NCBI GenBank assembly: GCA_902596355.1
Contig: CACJTS010000001.1
Coordinates: 48,662-112,661 of the forward strand
Length of the DNA: 64,000 nucleotides
Direction: 5' to 3'
Source of the DNA: an uncultured Pelagibacteraceae bacterium
Lineage (GTDB): Bacteria > Pseudomonadota > Alphaproteobacteria > Pelagibacterales > Pelagibacteraceae
How positions within the stretch are numbered: position 1 is the first letter of the stretch; every line of letters begins with the position of its first letter. Below, in pieces: positions 10,650 to 19,695 of this stretch. The position numbers and the translations under genes are program-made. Under the pieces are notes generated by a model that saw only the letters and a list, made by a program, of their open reading frames with translations, did no database searches and was not told the origin of the DNA.

Positions 10650-11264
10650 ATGCTCCCCCTAGATTTTATACTCTATCTACAGATTATTATTTTTTTGTTT
10701 ATTACTCCTGGAACTCCAAGGATTGTAATTATCTCTTATTCAATGAATTACGGTGTTGGAAAATGCGTATGGTCTGCTCTAGGTGATGTAACCGCAAATT
10801 TGATACAAGCAACTTTAGTTATTTTTGTAATTGGATCTTTTTTTTCAGAGAATTCAACAATACTAAATATATTTAAATGGATAGGTATACTTTATTTAAT
10901 ATATTTAGCTTACGATATTTATAAATCTCGACCAAAAAGCATTTCAAATGAAGGAGAAATAGAAAAAAGTAATTTATCTTTTTTTAGAGATGGTTTTTTT
11001 GTTGCTGGTACAAGTCCTAAGGCTTGGATGTTTTTTCCTTTTATTTTCCCACAATTTATTGACTTTAATTCAAATTTATTTACTCAATTTGTAATTTTAA
11101 TTACAACTTACATCGTTTTAGATTTTTTATCTTTAATTGGCTATGCAATGCTTGCACAAAAATTAATAAAATGGATAACTGCTAATCCAAAAACAATTAA
11201 TACAATTTCTGCGAGTGTTTTATTAATTATTGCCGCAATAATTGTTGTAACTCAACAATATTAA
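10650..11264 (+). CDS. LysE/RhtB-family amino-acid exporter
   Basis: A 204-residue membrane protein with about six hydrophobic segments. The N-terminal FLFITPGTPRIVIISYSMNYG corresponds to the TPGP motif of LysE/RhtB exporters, with Pro-Gly-Pro altered to Pro-Gly-Thr-Pro. The ASPKAW-like motif appears as GTSPKAWMFF near residue 120. Family members export Lys, Thr, homoserine or similar. No Shine-Dalgarno sequence is present, because the start codon directly follows a hairpin and U-tract. Expression therefore probably depends on readthrough or leaderless initiation. Confidence 0.82.
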   Translation: MLPLDFILYLQIIIFLFITPGTPRIVIISYSMNYGVGKCVWSALGDVTANLIQATLVIFVIGSFFSENSTILNIFKWIGILYLIYLAYDIYKSRPKSISNEGEIEKSNLSFFRDGFFVAGTSPKAWMFFPFIFPQFIDFNSNLFTQFVILITTYIVLDFLSLIGYAMLAQKLIKWITANPKTINTISASVLLIIAAIIVVTQQY

Positions 11265-11287
11265 TTAGATTTGGCCTTTATTGCCAC

Positions 11288-11316
11288 TTGCATAAAATTA
11301 ATTTTCTTTATTTAAT
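11288..11316 (+). promoter_or_regulatory. Candidate sigma-70-type promoter for the first Liv binding protein
   Basis: TTGCAT at 11288-11293 and TTTAAT at 11311-11316 are separated by exactly 17 bases. A strong ribosome-binding site (AAAGAGGAAA, about 11337-11346) and the ATG at 11351 follow. In such AT-rich DNA chance matches are common, so support is moderate. Confidence 0.4.
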
Positions 11317-11350
11317 CAACTAATAATTAATTAATTAAAGAGGAAATAAA

Positions 11351-12589
11351 ATGAGATTAAATAGAATAATTTTAAGTTTTGTTTCTGCATTAGTAATTTT
11401 ATTTTCAACTTCTGTTGCATCATTTGCAAAAGTTGTTGGTGACAAAATTATTTTAGGTGCTGCTATTTCCCTAACTGGTAAATACTCATCTAATGGTGTT
11501 CATACTCAAAATGGTTATAACATGGCCGTTGACAGAATTAACAGCATGGGTGGTATTAAAGTTGGTGGAAAAACTTATAAGTTTGATATTATTTATTATG
11601 ATGATGAGTCAAACCCTAAAAGAGCTGCACAGCTTGCAGAAAGATTAATTTCACAAGATGGTGTTGAGTTTATGCTTGGCCCTTACAGTTCTGGTTTAAC
11701 TAAAGCGATTGCACCAGTAACTGAAAAATATGGTGTTCCAATGGTTGAAGCAAATGGTGCATCTAGATCTTTGTTTACAAAAGGTTACAAATATCTATTT
11801 GCTGTATTAGCTCCAGCTAATTTATATCTTGATGTCGCTATCGAAACAGCGGTTGAGTTAAATGGTGGAAAACCAGTAAGAATTGCACAAGCTTTTGAAC
11901 AAGATGCATTCTCACAGGACGTTAGATTAGGTATTTTAGATGCTGCAGAAAGAACTGGTTCTAAAATCATAATCGACGATAAATTACCTAAAGAACTAAA
12001 CGATATGGCTGCTACTTTGGTTAAAGTAAAACAAATGAAACCAGATGTACTTGTTGTATCAGGTCACACAAAAGGTGCGTTAACTGCAATCAGACAAATT
12101 GCTGAAATGAAAGTTGATGTTCCTATGTTGGCTATGACTCACTGTGATGCTGCTAAGCTATCTAAACAGCATGGTAAAAACTCACAGTACGCTCTTTGTG
12201 CTTCTCAATGGCACAAGTCACTAACTTATAAAGATGATTTCTTTAAAGATGGTATGACTTATGCTGCAGACTTTGAGAAAGAGTTTGGATACGATCCACC
12301 TTATCAATCTGCTGAATCTTCAGCTGCTTTATTGGTATTCAAAGATGCATTTGAAAGAGCAAATTCTTTTGATCAAAAGAAAGTAAGAGATGCTCTTGCA
12401 GCTACGAATATGCAAACATTCTATGGAAATATTAAATTTGCACCTGGTGGTCAGAACGTTGACAAACCAATGGTACTTTTCCAAGTAATGTGTGATGCTT
12501 CAGGAAGTTGTGAAAACAAAGTTGTTGCTCCATTAAAATGGGCATCAGCTAAGTTGATACATCCAATTCCTAAGTGGTCAGAAAGATAA
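11351..12589 (+). CDS. Branched-chain/amide-type ABC transporter substrate-binding protein
   Basis: A 412-residue periplasmic binding protein of the LivJ/LivK (type I fold) family. A signal peptide covers residues 1 to about 26, ending SFA, and the mature protein opens with the typical ILGAAISLTGKYS motif. Later family features include YYDDESNPKRAAQLAERLI and LGPYSSGLTKAIAPV. It is followed by a strong terminator and then its permease and ATPase genes. A good Shine-Dalgarno sequence (AGAGGAAA) supports the start. The ligand may be a branched-chain amino acid, amide or urea-like compound; the sequence alone does not decide. Confidence 0.9.
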   Translation: MRLNRIILSFVSALVILFSTSVASFAKVVGDKIILGAAISLTGKYSSNGVHTQNGYNMAVDRINSMGGIKVGGKTYKFDIIYYDDESNPKRAAQLAERLISQDGVEFMLGPYSSGLTKAIAPVTEKYGVPMVEANGASRSLFTKGYKYLFAVLAPANLYLDVAIETAVELNGGKPVRIAQAFEQDAFSQDVRLGILDAAERTGSKIIIDDKLPKELNDMAATLVKVKQMKPDVLVVSGHTKGALTAIRQIAEMKVDVPMLAMTHCDAAKLSKQHGKNSQYALCASQWHKSLTYKDDFFKDGMTYAADFEKEFGYDPPYQSAESSAALLVFKDAFERANSFDQKKVRDALAATNMQTFYGNIKFAPGGQNVDKPMVLFQVMCDASGSCENKVVAPLKWASAKLIHPIPKWSER

Positions 12590-12600
12590 AATAAAATACT

Positions 12601-12631
12601 AAAGCCCCCTAGTCATAGGGGGCTTTTTTTT
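12601..12631 (+). terminator. Intrinsic terminator between binding protein and permease genes
   Basis: AAAGCCCCCT at 12601-12610 pairs perfectly with AGGGGGCTTT at 12617-12626 around the six-base loop AGTCAT. A run of eight T follows (12624-12631). It lies 11 bases after the binding-protein stop and 22 bases before the LivH start. It probably lets most transcripts end after the binding-protein gene. Confidence 0.92.
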
Positions 12632-12653
12632 ATATAACCCAAAAATACTTTTT

Positions 12654-13547
12654 ATGGATTTTCTTGTATTTCAATATCCTATGATAACTCTTCAAGCTTG
12701 CTTGGATGGTATTTTGCTAGGAGTTTTGTTTGCATTGATTGCATATGGAATGGCACTTCAATGGGGTGTGATGAATATAATTAACATTGCACAAGGAGAT
12801 CTTGTAATTTTAGGTGGATACATCGCATACTTTATGTATCTTTATGGTATTCATCCAGCATGGGGAGTAATTGTTGCGCCAGTAATAATGTACTTTGTTG
12901 GTATAGCAATTTACAAACTCGTAATTAATAAAGTAGTAGATAGAGATCTATTTATCTCTATTTTAGCAACTTTTGGAATAAGTATTCTTTTCATGCAATT
13001 AATGAATTTTGCATTTGGTGCAGACGTTGTACTTGCAAATTCTGGTTATGGAACAACTATGTTGTTTGATAACAATGTTGTGTTACCAAATTCAAAAATA
13101 TTTTCAGCGTTTATTAGCATTGTATTTGCAGTTTGTTTGGTTATTTACATGAAAAAATCTAAGCTAGGACGTGCAATTAGAGCTACAGCTCAAAATGCAA
13201 GAGCTGCAAAGATTTTAGGTGTCGATACAGAAAAAGTTTATGCTGCAACATTTGGAATAAATGCTGCTCTTTGTGGTGTTGCTGGTGCTTTGATATCTAT
13301 AACTTTCACAATTCATCCTTACATGGGACTGCCCTACACAATCAGATCTTTCATGATCGTAATTGTTGCAGGATTAGGAAACTTACCTGGTGTAGCAATG
13401 TCGGGAATGGGATTAGGAGTATTTGAAGAATTTGCAGATTATATACTAGGTACAGAATTTAGAATTGGTTCAGTATTTTTATTATTAGTATTAATCCTGG
13501 TTTATAGAAGGTTTAAACTTTCAAGAAAAAGAGAATATTTAAAATAA
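12654..13547 (+). CDS. livH: Branched-chain amino-acid-type ABC permease, LivH family
   Basis: A 297-residue integral membrane protein with about eight hydrophobic segments. LivH family motifs are visible: NIAQGDLVILGGYIAYF near 45, RAIRATAQNARAAKILGVD near 177, and IVIVAGLGNLPGVAMSGMGLG near 240. It forms the inner-membrane channel with the LivM protein that follows. No Shine-Dalgarno sequence is seen before the ATG, and the gene sits just downstream of the terminator at 12601-12631. The gene symbol denotes family, not proven substrate. Confidence 0.9.
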   Translation: MDFLVFQYPMITLQACLDGILLGVLFALIAYGMALQWGVMNIINIAQGDLVILGGYIAYFMYLYGIHPAWGVIVAPVIMYFVGIAIYKLVINKVVDRDLFISILATFGISILFMQLMNFAFGADVVLANSGYGTTMLFDNNVVLPNSKIFSAFISIVFAVCLVIYMKKSKLGRAIRATAQNARAAKILGVDTEKVYAATFGINAALCGVAGALISITFTIHPYMGLPYTIRSFMIVIVAGLGNLPGVAMSGMGLGVFEEFADYILGTEFRIGSVFLLLVLILVYRRFKLSRKREYLK

Positions 13548-13561
13548 GATTGAGATGAAAA

Positions 13562-14611
13562 ATGAATAAGAATTTTATTTTATATGCAGTAATATTAATA
13601 TTTGGATTAGCTGCCCCTTTTTTATTTCCAGCCTTTAAAGTTCAGTTATCAATCCTTTGTGTTTTAATAGTTCTTGCTACTACTTGGAACATCCAAGGTG
13701 GGGAGATGGGCTATAATTCATTTGGAAATATATTATTTTATGGATTAGGAATGTACTTATGCGCTTCTGTTCAAGTTGGAATGTTTTTTCCATTAGCTGA
13801 ATGGACGGAGAGTGGAGGGGAAAAAACATTTGTTCACACTCCAACACAGTTTTTTCAAGGTATGGCAGTTGGACTGGTTGTAGCTGCTATAGTTCCAACT
13901 ATTGTAGCTGGTTTGATAGGATATTCTATTCTTGGACTTAGAGGGCATTATTTTGCAATTTGTACATTAGGTTTAGGTGTAGCTGCGGGTGAAATTTCTG
14001 GTGGAATAGAAATTATTGGAGCAGGTCAAGGCTTTACTACACCACCTTTTCCGAATGTTGGTAGCTTAGAAGCAAGGGGGGAGTTTTTCTATTTCTTAAG
14101 CTTCTTCACATTAGTGCTAACATTCATTGCGGTTCGTTCAATCTATTCTACAAGATTTAAATTAATACTTAACGCTATTAGAGATAATGAGGATAAAGCT
14201 GAAGCAATGGGTATTGAAACAATGAAGTATAAAATTATTGGTTGGATGATCTCAGCTTTCTTCTGTGGATTGGCAGGAGGAATTATGGGTGGCTTAGTTG
14301 GATACATAGATTCAACAGATGTTGCATTTGACGGAAGAGAAATGGGAGTATTCATGGTTCTTATGGCAATACTTGGAGGTAAAGGAACTCTTTGGGGACC
14401 AATTATTGGTGCAACTATTTTTCATATTTTTAAAGAAGGCTTTTGGACATTCTTTTTGGGTTGGCAGTATGTTGCTTTAGGAGTTTTGATTGTTGTAATT
14501 GTAATTTATTTCCCAGAAGGAATTATGGGATGGCTAAGAGAAAAATATCCAGAGCGATTTGGTGAGGTAGTGGATGAAAAAGATCGTAAGGCACAGGTAG
14601 AACTTAAATGA
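13562..14611 (+). CDS. livM: Branched-chain amino-acid-type ABC permease, LivM family
   Basis: A 349-residue polytopic protein. Typical LivM segments include YNSFGNILFYGLGMYLCA near 55, GLRGHYFAICTLGLGVA near 128, LILNAIRDNEDKAEAMGIE near 200 and MAILGGKGTLWGPIIGA near 265. The RDNEDKAEAMG loop is the region that contacts the ATPases. It begins 14 bases after livH and overlaps the next ATPase gene by four bases (ATGA), so the whole set is one operon. Confidence 0.9.
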   Translation: MNKNFILYAVILIFGLAAPFLFPAFKVQLSILCVLIVLATTWNIQGGEMGYNSFGNILFYGLGMYLCASVQVGMFFPLAEWTESGGEKTFVHTPTQFFQGMAVGLVVAAIVPTIVAGLIGYSILGLRGHYFAICTLGLGVAAGEISGGIEIIGAGQGFTTPPFPNVGSLEARGEFFYFLSFFTLVLTFIAVRSIYSTRFKLILNAIRDNEDKAEAMGIETMKYKIIGWMISAFFCGLAGGIMGGLVGYIDSTDVAFDGREMGVFMVLMAILGGKGTLWGPIIGATIFHIFKEGFWTFFLGWQYVALGVLIVVIVIYFPEGIMGWLREKYPERFGEVVDEKDRKAQVELK

Positions 14612-15348
14612 GTATTTTAGAAGTTAGCAATGTAAGCAAATCATTTGGTGGCGTTAAAGCTAATGTTGATATTTCAATGAATGTTGAAAAAGGGAAGATA
14701 GTTGGATTAATTGGGCCAAACGGTTCAGGAAAAACTACATTATTTAATTCGATTGTAGGGACTTACCCAATAGATAATGGATCCATAAAATTTAATGGAA
14801 AAGAAGTTTCTGAGTTGCCAGTTCCTGTAATTGCTAAGTTAGGATTATTAAGAACTTTTCAGCAAACAAGAATTTACGGAAAGCTTAATTGTATAGAAAA
14901 TATGCTTATTAGTCATAAAGGTAGTGACGCAGATTTAATGAAAATATTTTCAAAAATTCCACAAGAATTAACTGATAAAGCAGAAAATTTGTTAAATTTT
15001 GTAGGTTTATATCAAAAAAGAAAGCTAAGAGCTGGAGATTTGTCTTTTGGACAGCAAAAATTACTAGAGCTTGCTATGGCATTAATGAATGAACCAGAGA
15101 TGTTATTACTAGATGAACCCACAGCTGGAATTAATCCAACACTAATAAATGGTATTATTGATAGATTAATAAAAGTTAACCAAGATTTTGGAATAACCCT
15201 TTTGGTTATTGAACACAATATGAGAGTGATTATGCAATTAGCAGAAAATATTTTTTGTTTAGCTCATGGTAAAATGTTAGCCAATGGATCGCCAGATGAA
15301 ATTAAAAATGATAAACGTGTCATTGATGCGTATTTAGGAGCTCAATAA
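14608..15348 (+). CDS. livG: Branched-chain amino-acid-type ABC ATPase, LivG family
   Basis: A 246-residue ATPase. Walker A is GPNGSGKTT near residue 36, the Q-loop is in RTFQQTRIYG, the ABC signature appears as LSFGQQKLLELA (Phe in place of the usual Gly), and Walker B is LLLDEPTAGINP. The C-terminal IEHNMRVIMQLAENIF contains the switch His. It overlaps livM by four bases and livF by one base. Confidence 0.92.
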   Translation: MSILEVSNVSKSFGGVKANVDISMNVEKGKIVGLIGPNGSGKTTLFNSIVGTYPIDNGSIKFNGKEVSELPVPVIAKLGLLRTFQQTRIYGKLNCIENMLISHKGSDADLMKIFSKIPQELTDKAENLLNFVGLYQKRKLRAGDLSFGQQKLLELAMALMNEPEMLLLDEPTAGINPTLINGIIDRLIKVNQDFGITLLVIEHNMRVIMQLAENIFCLAHGKMLANGSPDEIKNDKRVIDAYLGAQ

Positions 15349-16133
15349 TGGCTAATCAATATGAAGTACTAGGAAAAGCTCCGACACCAGATGATTTAAA
15401 AAAATTATCTCCAAACGAAGTTCATTTAACTATTAAAAATTTAAACGCAGGTTATGGAAAAATGGAAATTTTACATAACTTTGATTTATTCGTAAATAAA
15501 GCTCAGTCTTTATGTTTAATTGGACCTAATGGTGCAGGTAAATCTACAATTCTTCATTCAATATATGGTTTTACAAATATTTTTTCTGGTCAAATTGAAC
15601 TTGATGGAAAAGAAATTACAAATCTTACCCCAGCAGAAAAGTTAAAGTCAGTTGGTATAGCCTATATATTGCAGGATAACTCTGTATTTCCAGATATGAC
15701 TGTAGAAGAAAACTTATTAATGGGAGGATATATAAAAGAAAAAACAGATGAGTCATATGAAGAGGCTGAAAGAATTTTTGAAAAGTATGAAAGGTTAAGA
15801 AATAGAAGAAACCAACCTGCAAAAGTTTTATCTGGTGGGGAGAGAAGATTGCTAGAAATATCTAGAGCGTTAGTTATGAAACCTTCAGTACTTTTAGTAG
15901 ACGAACCGTCAATTGGACTTGAACCTAGATATATTGAAATGGTTTTTGAAATATTAAGAGATCTTCAGCAAAATGAAAAAAAAACAATCATTCTAGTTGA
16001 GCAAAATGCCAAAAAAGGATTGGAGTTTGCAGATATTGGATACGTTTTGGTATCTGGGCAAACTGCAATTGCAGGTAAAGGACATGATTTACTTCAAAAT
16101 CCTGATGTTGGTAGACTGTTCCTAGGTGGATAA
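15348..16133 (+). CDS. livF: Branched-chain amino-acid-type ABC ATPase, LivF family
   Basis: A 261-residue ATPase, about 25 residues longer than usual LivF because of an N-terminal extension before the core motif HLTIKNLNAGYG. Walker A is GPNGAGKST near 65, the signature is LSGGERRLLEIS, Walker B is LLVDEPSIGLEP and the switch His is replaced by Gln in VEQNAKKGL, as is normal in LivF. It overlaps the preceding livG and the following azlC by one base each. Confidence 0.92.
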   Translation: MANQYEVLGKAPTPDDLKKLSPNEVHLTIKNLNAGYGKMEILHNFDLFVNKAQSLCLIGPNGAGKSTILHSIYGFTNIFSGQIELDGKEITNLTPAEKLKSVGIAYILQDNSVFPDMTVEENLLMGGYIKEKTDESYEEAERIFEKYERLRNRRNQPAKVLSGGERRLLEISRALVMKPSVLLVDEPSIGLEPRYIEMVFEILRDLQQNEKKTIILVEQNAKKGLEFADIGYVLVSGQTAIAGKGHDLLQNPDVGRLFLGG

Positions 16134-16837
16134 TGATTAATAAAAATTTTTTCTTTAAAGGTTATAGATCTATATTTACTCATGATAGTCCAGCTATAGC
16201 TCTTACTTGTTGCTTTATAGCTATAGGAGCACTATTTAAAAATTTAGGTTTTAATATTCAGGAAAGTATTTTTTCAACTGTTTTAACTTATGCTTTACCA
16301 GGTTCACTAGTAATGGCTGAGTCCATGTTAATTGGAGCGTCTTTATTAAATATTTTTTTGGCTGTTTGGATTGTTAATGCAAGACTTTACCCTATGGCTG
16401 TATCTTTATTTCCGTTAATGATGCACAAAAGTCAATCTAAGTGGAAGTATTACTTTTCTTGTCATTTCATTGCTATTTCCGCATGGCTAATCATGAAAAG
16501 CAATTATAAAAAAATTCCAAAAAAACATAGAATTGATTATTGGATTGGTATTGGGAGCGCGACAGTAAGTGTATCAGTAATTGGAACATTTATAGGTTTC
16601 TCTTTTTCAGAATATTTGAATAAAGATATGATGTTGGGTTTAGCAATTCTTAATCCAGTTTATTTTCTATGTATGATGATTGGGGCATCTAAAACTATAC
16701 CAGTAACTCTATCAGTTTTGTTTGGAACTATATTGGGACCAATTATTTATTTACTCTCACCAGAGTGGTCAATTTTGTTGGCAGGTATAATTGGTGGAAC
16801 CATAGCTTATCTAGCAGGAGAGTATAATGTCAGCTAG
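16133..16837 (+). CDS. azlC: AzlC-family branched-chain amino-acid exporter subunit
   Basis: A 234-residue membrane protein. AzlC landmarks include SPAIALTCCFIAIGALFKNLGF near the N-terminus and the segment LTYALPGSLVMAESMLIGASL. AzlC and AzlD together make an export channel for branched-chain and related amino acids. Here the pair directly follows a Liv-type uptake system in the same operon (one-base overlap). Importer and exporter may balance the same class of solute, which is an inference from position. Confidence 0.85.
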   Translation: MINKNFFFKGYRSIFTHDSPAIALTCCFIAIGALFKNLGFNIQESIFSTVLTYALPGSLVMAESMLIGASLLNIFLAVWIVNARLYPMAVSLFPLMMHKSQSKWKYYFSCHFIAISAWLIMKSNYKKIPKKHRIDYWIGIGSATVSVSVIGTFIGFSFSEYLNKDMMLGLAILNPVYFLCMMIGASKTIPVTLSVLFGTILGPIIYLLSPEWSILLAGIIGGTIAYLAGEYNVS

Positions 16838-17150
16838 TATAGTCTACGCAATTTTAGTTACGTCTTTAGCAACATTTTTGTCTAGATTTTTGGGTGCTAT
16901 TACATCCGAAGGTATAAAAGAAACATCAAAACTGTTTAAGTGGTTTAATTGTTTAGCCTACGCAACTTTAGCAGCATTAATAGCAAGAACTATAATTTTT
17001 CCTGCTGGCGTTTTGGTAGATGCTAGTTATTCAAGTAGATTTATTGTTGTGCTGTCATCTTTAGTTATTTTTTTTATATCAAAGAAGAACTTTGTTTATC
17101 CTACAATTTTCTCAGCTATTTGTATGGCAATACTTAATAATTATATCTGA
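16827..17150 (+). CDS. azlD: AzlD-family transporter subunit
   Basis: A 107-residue protein with about four hydrophobic segments, as in AzlD. It overlaps the end of azlC by 11 bases. Motifs TFLSRFLGAITSEGIKETSK and FNCLAYATLAALIAR fit the family. It is the small partner required for AzlC-dependent amino-acid export. Confidence 0.82.
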   Translation: MSASIVYAILVTSLATFLSRFLGAITSEGIKETSKLFKWFNCLAYATLAALIARTIIFPAGVLVDASYSSRFIVVLSSLVIFFISKKNFVYPTIFSAICMAILNNYI

Positions 17151-17189
17151 TTAGATTGATTTATAAAATAAGTTAAAATAAAATTTAGA

Positions 17190-18101
17190 ATGCAAAAAAT
17201 TACAGGCATAGACATTCAAAAACATGATCAATCAAATAGGATTATAAAGATAAGTTTAGAAAATGATATTATAGATAAATTAATTTTCCCCTTTAATAAA
17301 TTCGATTTAACAGCTTTAGAACTAAAACCATTTACAAGATTTACTTTAGCTAAAAGTTTAGATGATTTAACAGACAATAAATTAAGTGAATTGATGAACT
17401 CAATTATTAGAGATAGATCTACAGGTTGTTTTATTATTGGACCAAAAAATATTACTGCAAAAATTAATGATACGTTTTTAGTTAAGTTATCAACTGCATT
17501 AGCTCATTTAATTGGTGTACCAAATCATGACGCGATGGCAGGAAAATACTATGCTCGTTTTCATGTTAAACATGATGATACTAGCGACTCTTATTTAAGA
17601 AAAGCTTATAGAAATATGGATCTTCATACAGACGGGACATATGTGAAAGATGTAACCGATTGGTTAATTATGACAAAAATTGATGAGCAAAATGTAGAAG
17701 GAGGTGAAACAGCTATGTTGCATCTTGATGACTGGGAACATTGTGATGATTTATACAATGATCCAGTAGGGAGACAAAATTTTGTTTGGGGGTCGCCAAA
17801 AAGTAAAAATATTGATTACAAGGTAGAGCACCCAGTCTTTTCGACTGATAAAGAGGGAAGACCAACAATATCTTATATAGATCAATTTCCAGAACCTCAA
17901 AATATGGATCAAGGCAATTTTTTACAAAGATTATCTGATGGATTAGAGGAAAGTAAAAATAAAATAATTACGAAATTACCTGTTGGTTATTCTGTGATTG
18001 CTAATAATTATTTCTGGCTTCATGGAAGAAAACCCTTCAAAGAAAACAAGGAATTAAGCAGAGAATTACTAAGAATTAGAGGTTCTTTTTTTGTTAATTA
18101 A
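17190..18101 (+). CDS. glaH: Glutarate 2-hydroxylase (CsiD/GlaH), Fe(II)/2-oxoglutarate dioxygenase
   Basis: A 303-residue protein closely resembling E. coli CsiD along its length: FDAM-type region NHDAMAGKYYARFHVKHDD near 115, the iron ligands in DLHTDGTYV (His and Asp near 150) and the distal FWLHGRKPF His near 276. Shared blocks such as MTKIDEQNVEGGETAMLHLD and YIDQF are also present. GlaH converts glutarate to L-2-hydroxyglutarate in lysine/5-aminovalerate catabolism. The usual partner oxidase LhgO and the gab genes are not in this window. No clear Shine-Dalgarno is present before the ATG. Confidence 0.88.
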   Translation: MQKITGIDIQKHDQSNRIIKISLENDIIDKLIFPFNKFDLTALELKPFTRFTLAKSLDDLTDNKLSELMNSIIRDRSTGCFIIGPKNITAKINDTFLVKLSTALAHLIGVPNHDAMAGKYYARFHVKHDDTSDSYLRKAYRNMDLHTDGTYVKDVTDWLIMTKIDEQNVEGGETAMLHLDDWEHCDDLYNDPVGRQNFVWGSPKSKNIDYKVEHPVFSTDKEGRPTISYIDQFPEPQNMDQGNFLQRLSDGLEESKNKIITKLPVGYSVIANNYFWLHGRKPFKENKELSRELLRIRGSFFVN

Positions 18102-18133
18102 TTCAATATAATCAATATAAAGTATCCAAAATT

Positions 18134-18901
18134 ATGAATTTAGGTTTTATTGGTACTGGAAAAATTGCAGCTTCAGTGATTACTGGAATATGTAAATCAA
18201 AAATTTCCTATAAGAAAATTATTATATCTCCAAGAAATAAAAAAATAGCTCTTGGGTTAAAAAGAAAGTTTAAAAAAATAGTTATTGCCAAAGATAATCA
18301 ACAAATTGTAGATCAATCTAATTGGGTATTTTTATCTGTTACACCTACTGTTGGTGAAAAAATTATTAAAGATTTAAAATTTAAATCGACCCAAACAGTT
18401 GTTAGTTTTATTTCAACAATTACTTTATCTCAATTAAAAAAAGCAATTAAAGTAAAAGCAAAAATTGTAAGAGCAATACCTCTACCTCCAATTTCATTAA
18501 AGAAAGGTCCTGTACCTATTTGTCCCCCTAATTCAAAAGTTAAAGCGTTTTTCAATAACTTGGGCACAACTGTAGAAATTAAGAATGAAAAATCGTCTAT
18601 AAATTTTTGGTCAACCTCCGGCATGATGGCGCCTTTTTATGAGATGTTGAGAGTAATGACTGATTGGTTGGTAAAAAGAGGGGTAAAAAGAAATAATGCT
18701 CAAAAATATATTACTTCTTTATTTTTAGCTTTATCTGAAGATGCTGTAGTAAATTCAAAAGAAAATTTAAAGAATTTAGTAAAAGAGTCTCAAACGCCAA
18801 AAGGGTTAAATGAACAAGGCGTGAAAGAATTAACTAAAGCTGGATTTTATAGATCTCTAGAAAGAACATTAAATAGTATTCACAGAAGACTTAACAAATA
18901 A
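18134..18901 (+). CDS. Pyrroline-5-carboxylate reductase-like protein
   Basis: A 255-residue protein of the ProC/F420-dependent NADP oxidoreductase fold. It opens with LGFIGTGKIAASVITGI, a Rossmann nucleotide-binding motif. The middle has VVSFISTITLSQLKKAIK and IVRAIPLPPISLKKGP, corresponding to the ProC dimer-interface region. The C-terminus is divergent and rather short relative to canonical ProC (about 270). It may reduce a cyclic imine other than P5C. It lies between glaH and a Liv-type cassette and is probably co-transcribed with the latter (five-base gap). Confidence 0.72.
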   Translation: MNLGFIGTGKIAASVITGICKSKISYKKIIISPRNKKIALGLKRKFKKIVIAKDNQQIVDQSNWVFLSVTPTVGEKIIKDLKFKSTQTVVSFISTITLSQLKKAIKVKAKIVRAIPLPPISLKKGPVPICPPNSKVKAFFNNLGTTVEIKNEKSSINFWSTSGMMAPFYEMLRVMTDWLVKRGVKRNNAQKYITSLFLALSEDAVVNSKENLKNLVKESQTPKGLNEQGVKELTKAGFYRSLERTLNSIHRRLNK

Positions 18902-18906
18902 ATCAA

Positions 18907-19695
18907 ATGTCTGAAAATATTTTAGAGATTAATAATTTAACTAAATATTTTGGTGGATTAGCTGCAGTTTCAGATTGTTCAATAAAAGTTAAAAGAGGAA
19001 CTATCACTGGTATCATTGGGCCAAATGGATCTGGCAAAACCACTTTATTCAATTTAATTGCTGGAAACTTAAAATCCTCTGGTGGTAATGTTGTTTTTGA
19101 TGATGAAAATATTACTGATGTTCCGTCTTATGAATTATTTTCTAAAGGGTTGTTAAGAACATTTCAAATTGCACATGAGTTTTCAAATTTATCTGTTTTA
19201 GAAAATTTAATGATGGTTCCAGGAAATCAATCTGGAGAAAAAATAATGACAGCATTATTTAAACCAGGTTTAGTTGCACAAGAAGAGGCTGTGGTTAAAG
19301 AGAAAGCGAAAGAAGTTGTTGAATTTTTAAATTTAGAACATTTATCAAATGAGCTTGCTGGAAATCTTTCAGGTGGACAAAAGAAATTATTAGAACTTGG
19401 AAGAACCATGATGGTTGATGCAAAATTAGTATTATTAGATGAAGTAGGGGCTGGAGTTAACAGAACTTTGTTGAAAGATCTTGGAACTGCAATAGAAAAG
19501 TTAAATAAAGAAAAAGGTTATACTTTTTGTATGATTGAACATGATATGGATTTTATTGGAAGATTGTGTGATCCAGTGATCGTAATGGCTGAGGGGTCAG
19601 TATTATTTGAAGGAAGTGTTGAAGAAGCAAAAAAAGATGAAAAAGTTATAGAGAGTTACCTTGGCAGAGGATCAAAATTAAAGGATACAAACTAA
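18907..19695 (+). CDS. livG: Second Liv-type system: ABC ATPase, LivG family
   Basis: A 262-residue ATPase with Walker A GPNGSGKTT near 38, signature NLSGGQKKLLELG and Walker B LVLLDEVGAGVN. The usual proline of DEP is replaced by Val. The closing IEHDMDFIGRLCDPVIVM contains the switch His. It overlaps the following LivF-type gene by one base. It belongs to the second Liv-type transporter, whose binding protein is probably the convergent gene at 24060-25241. Confidence 0.9.
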   Translation: MSENILEINNLTKYFGGLAAVSDCSIKVKRGTITGIIGPNGSGKTTLFNLIAGNLKSSGGNVVFDDENITDVPSYELFSKGLLRTFQIAHEFSNLSVLENLMMVPGNQSGEKIMTALFKPGLVAQEEAVVKEKAKEVVEFLNLEHLSNELAGNLSGGQKKLLELGRTMMVDAKLVLLDEVGAGVNRTLLKDLGTAIEKLNKEKGYTFCMIEHDMDFIGRLCDPVIVMAEGSVLFEGSVEEAKKDEKVIESYLGRGSKLKDTN

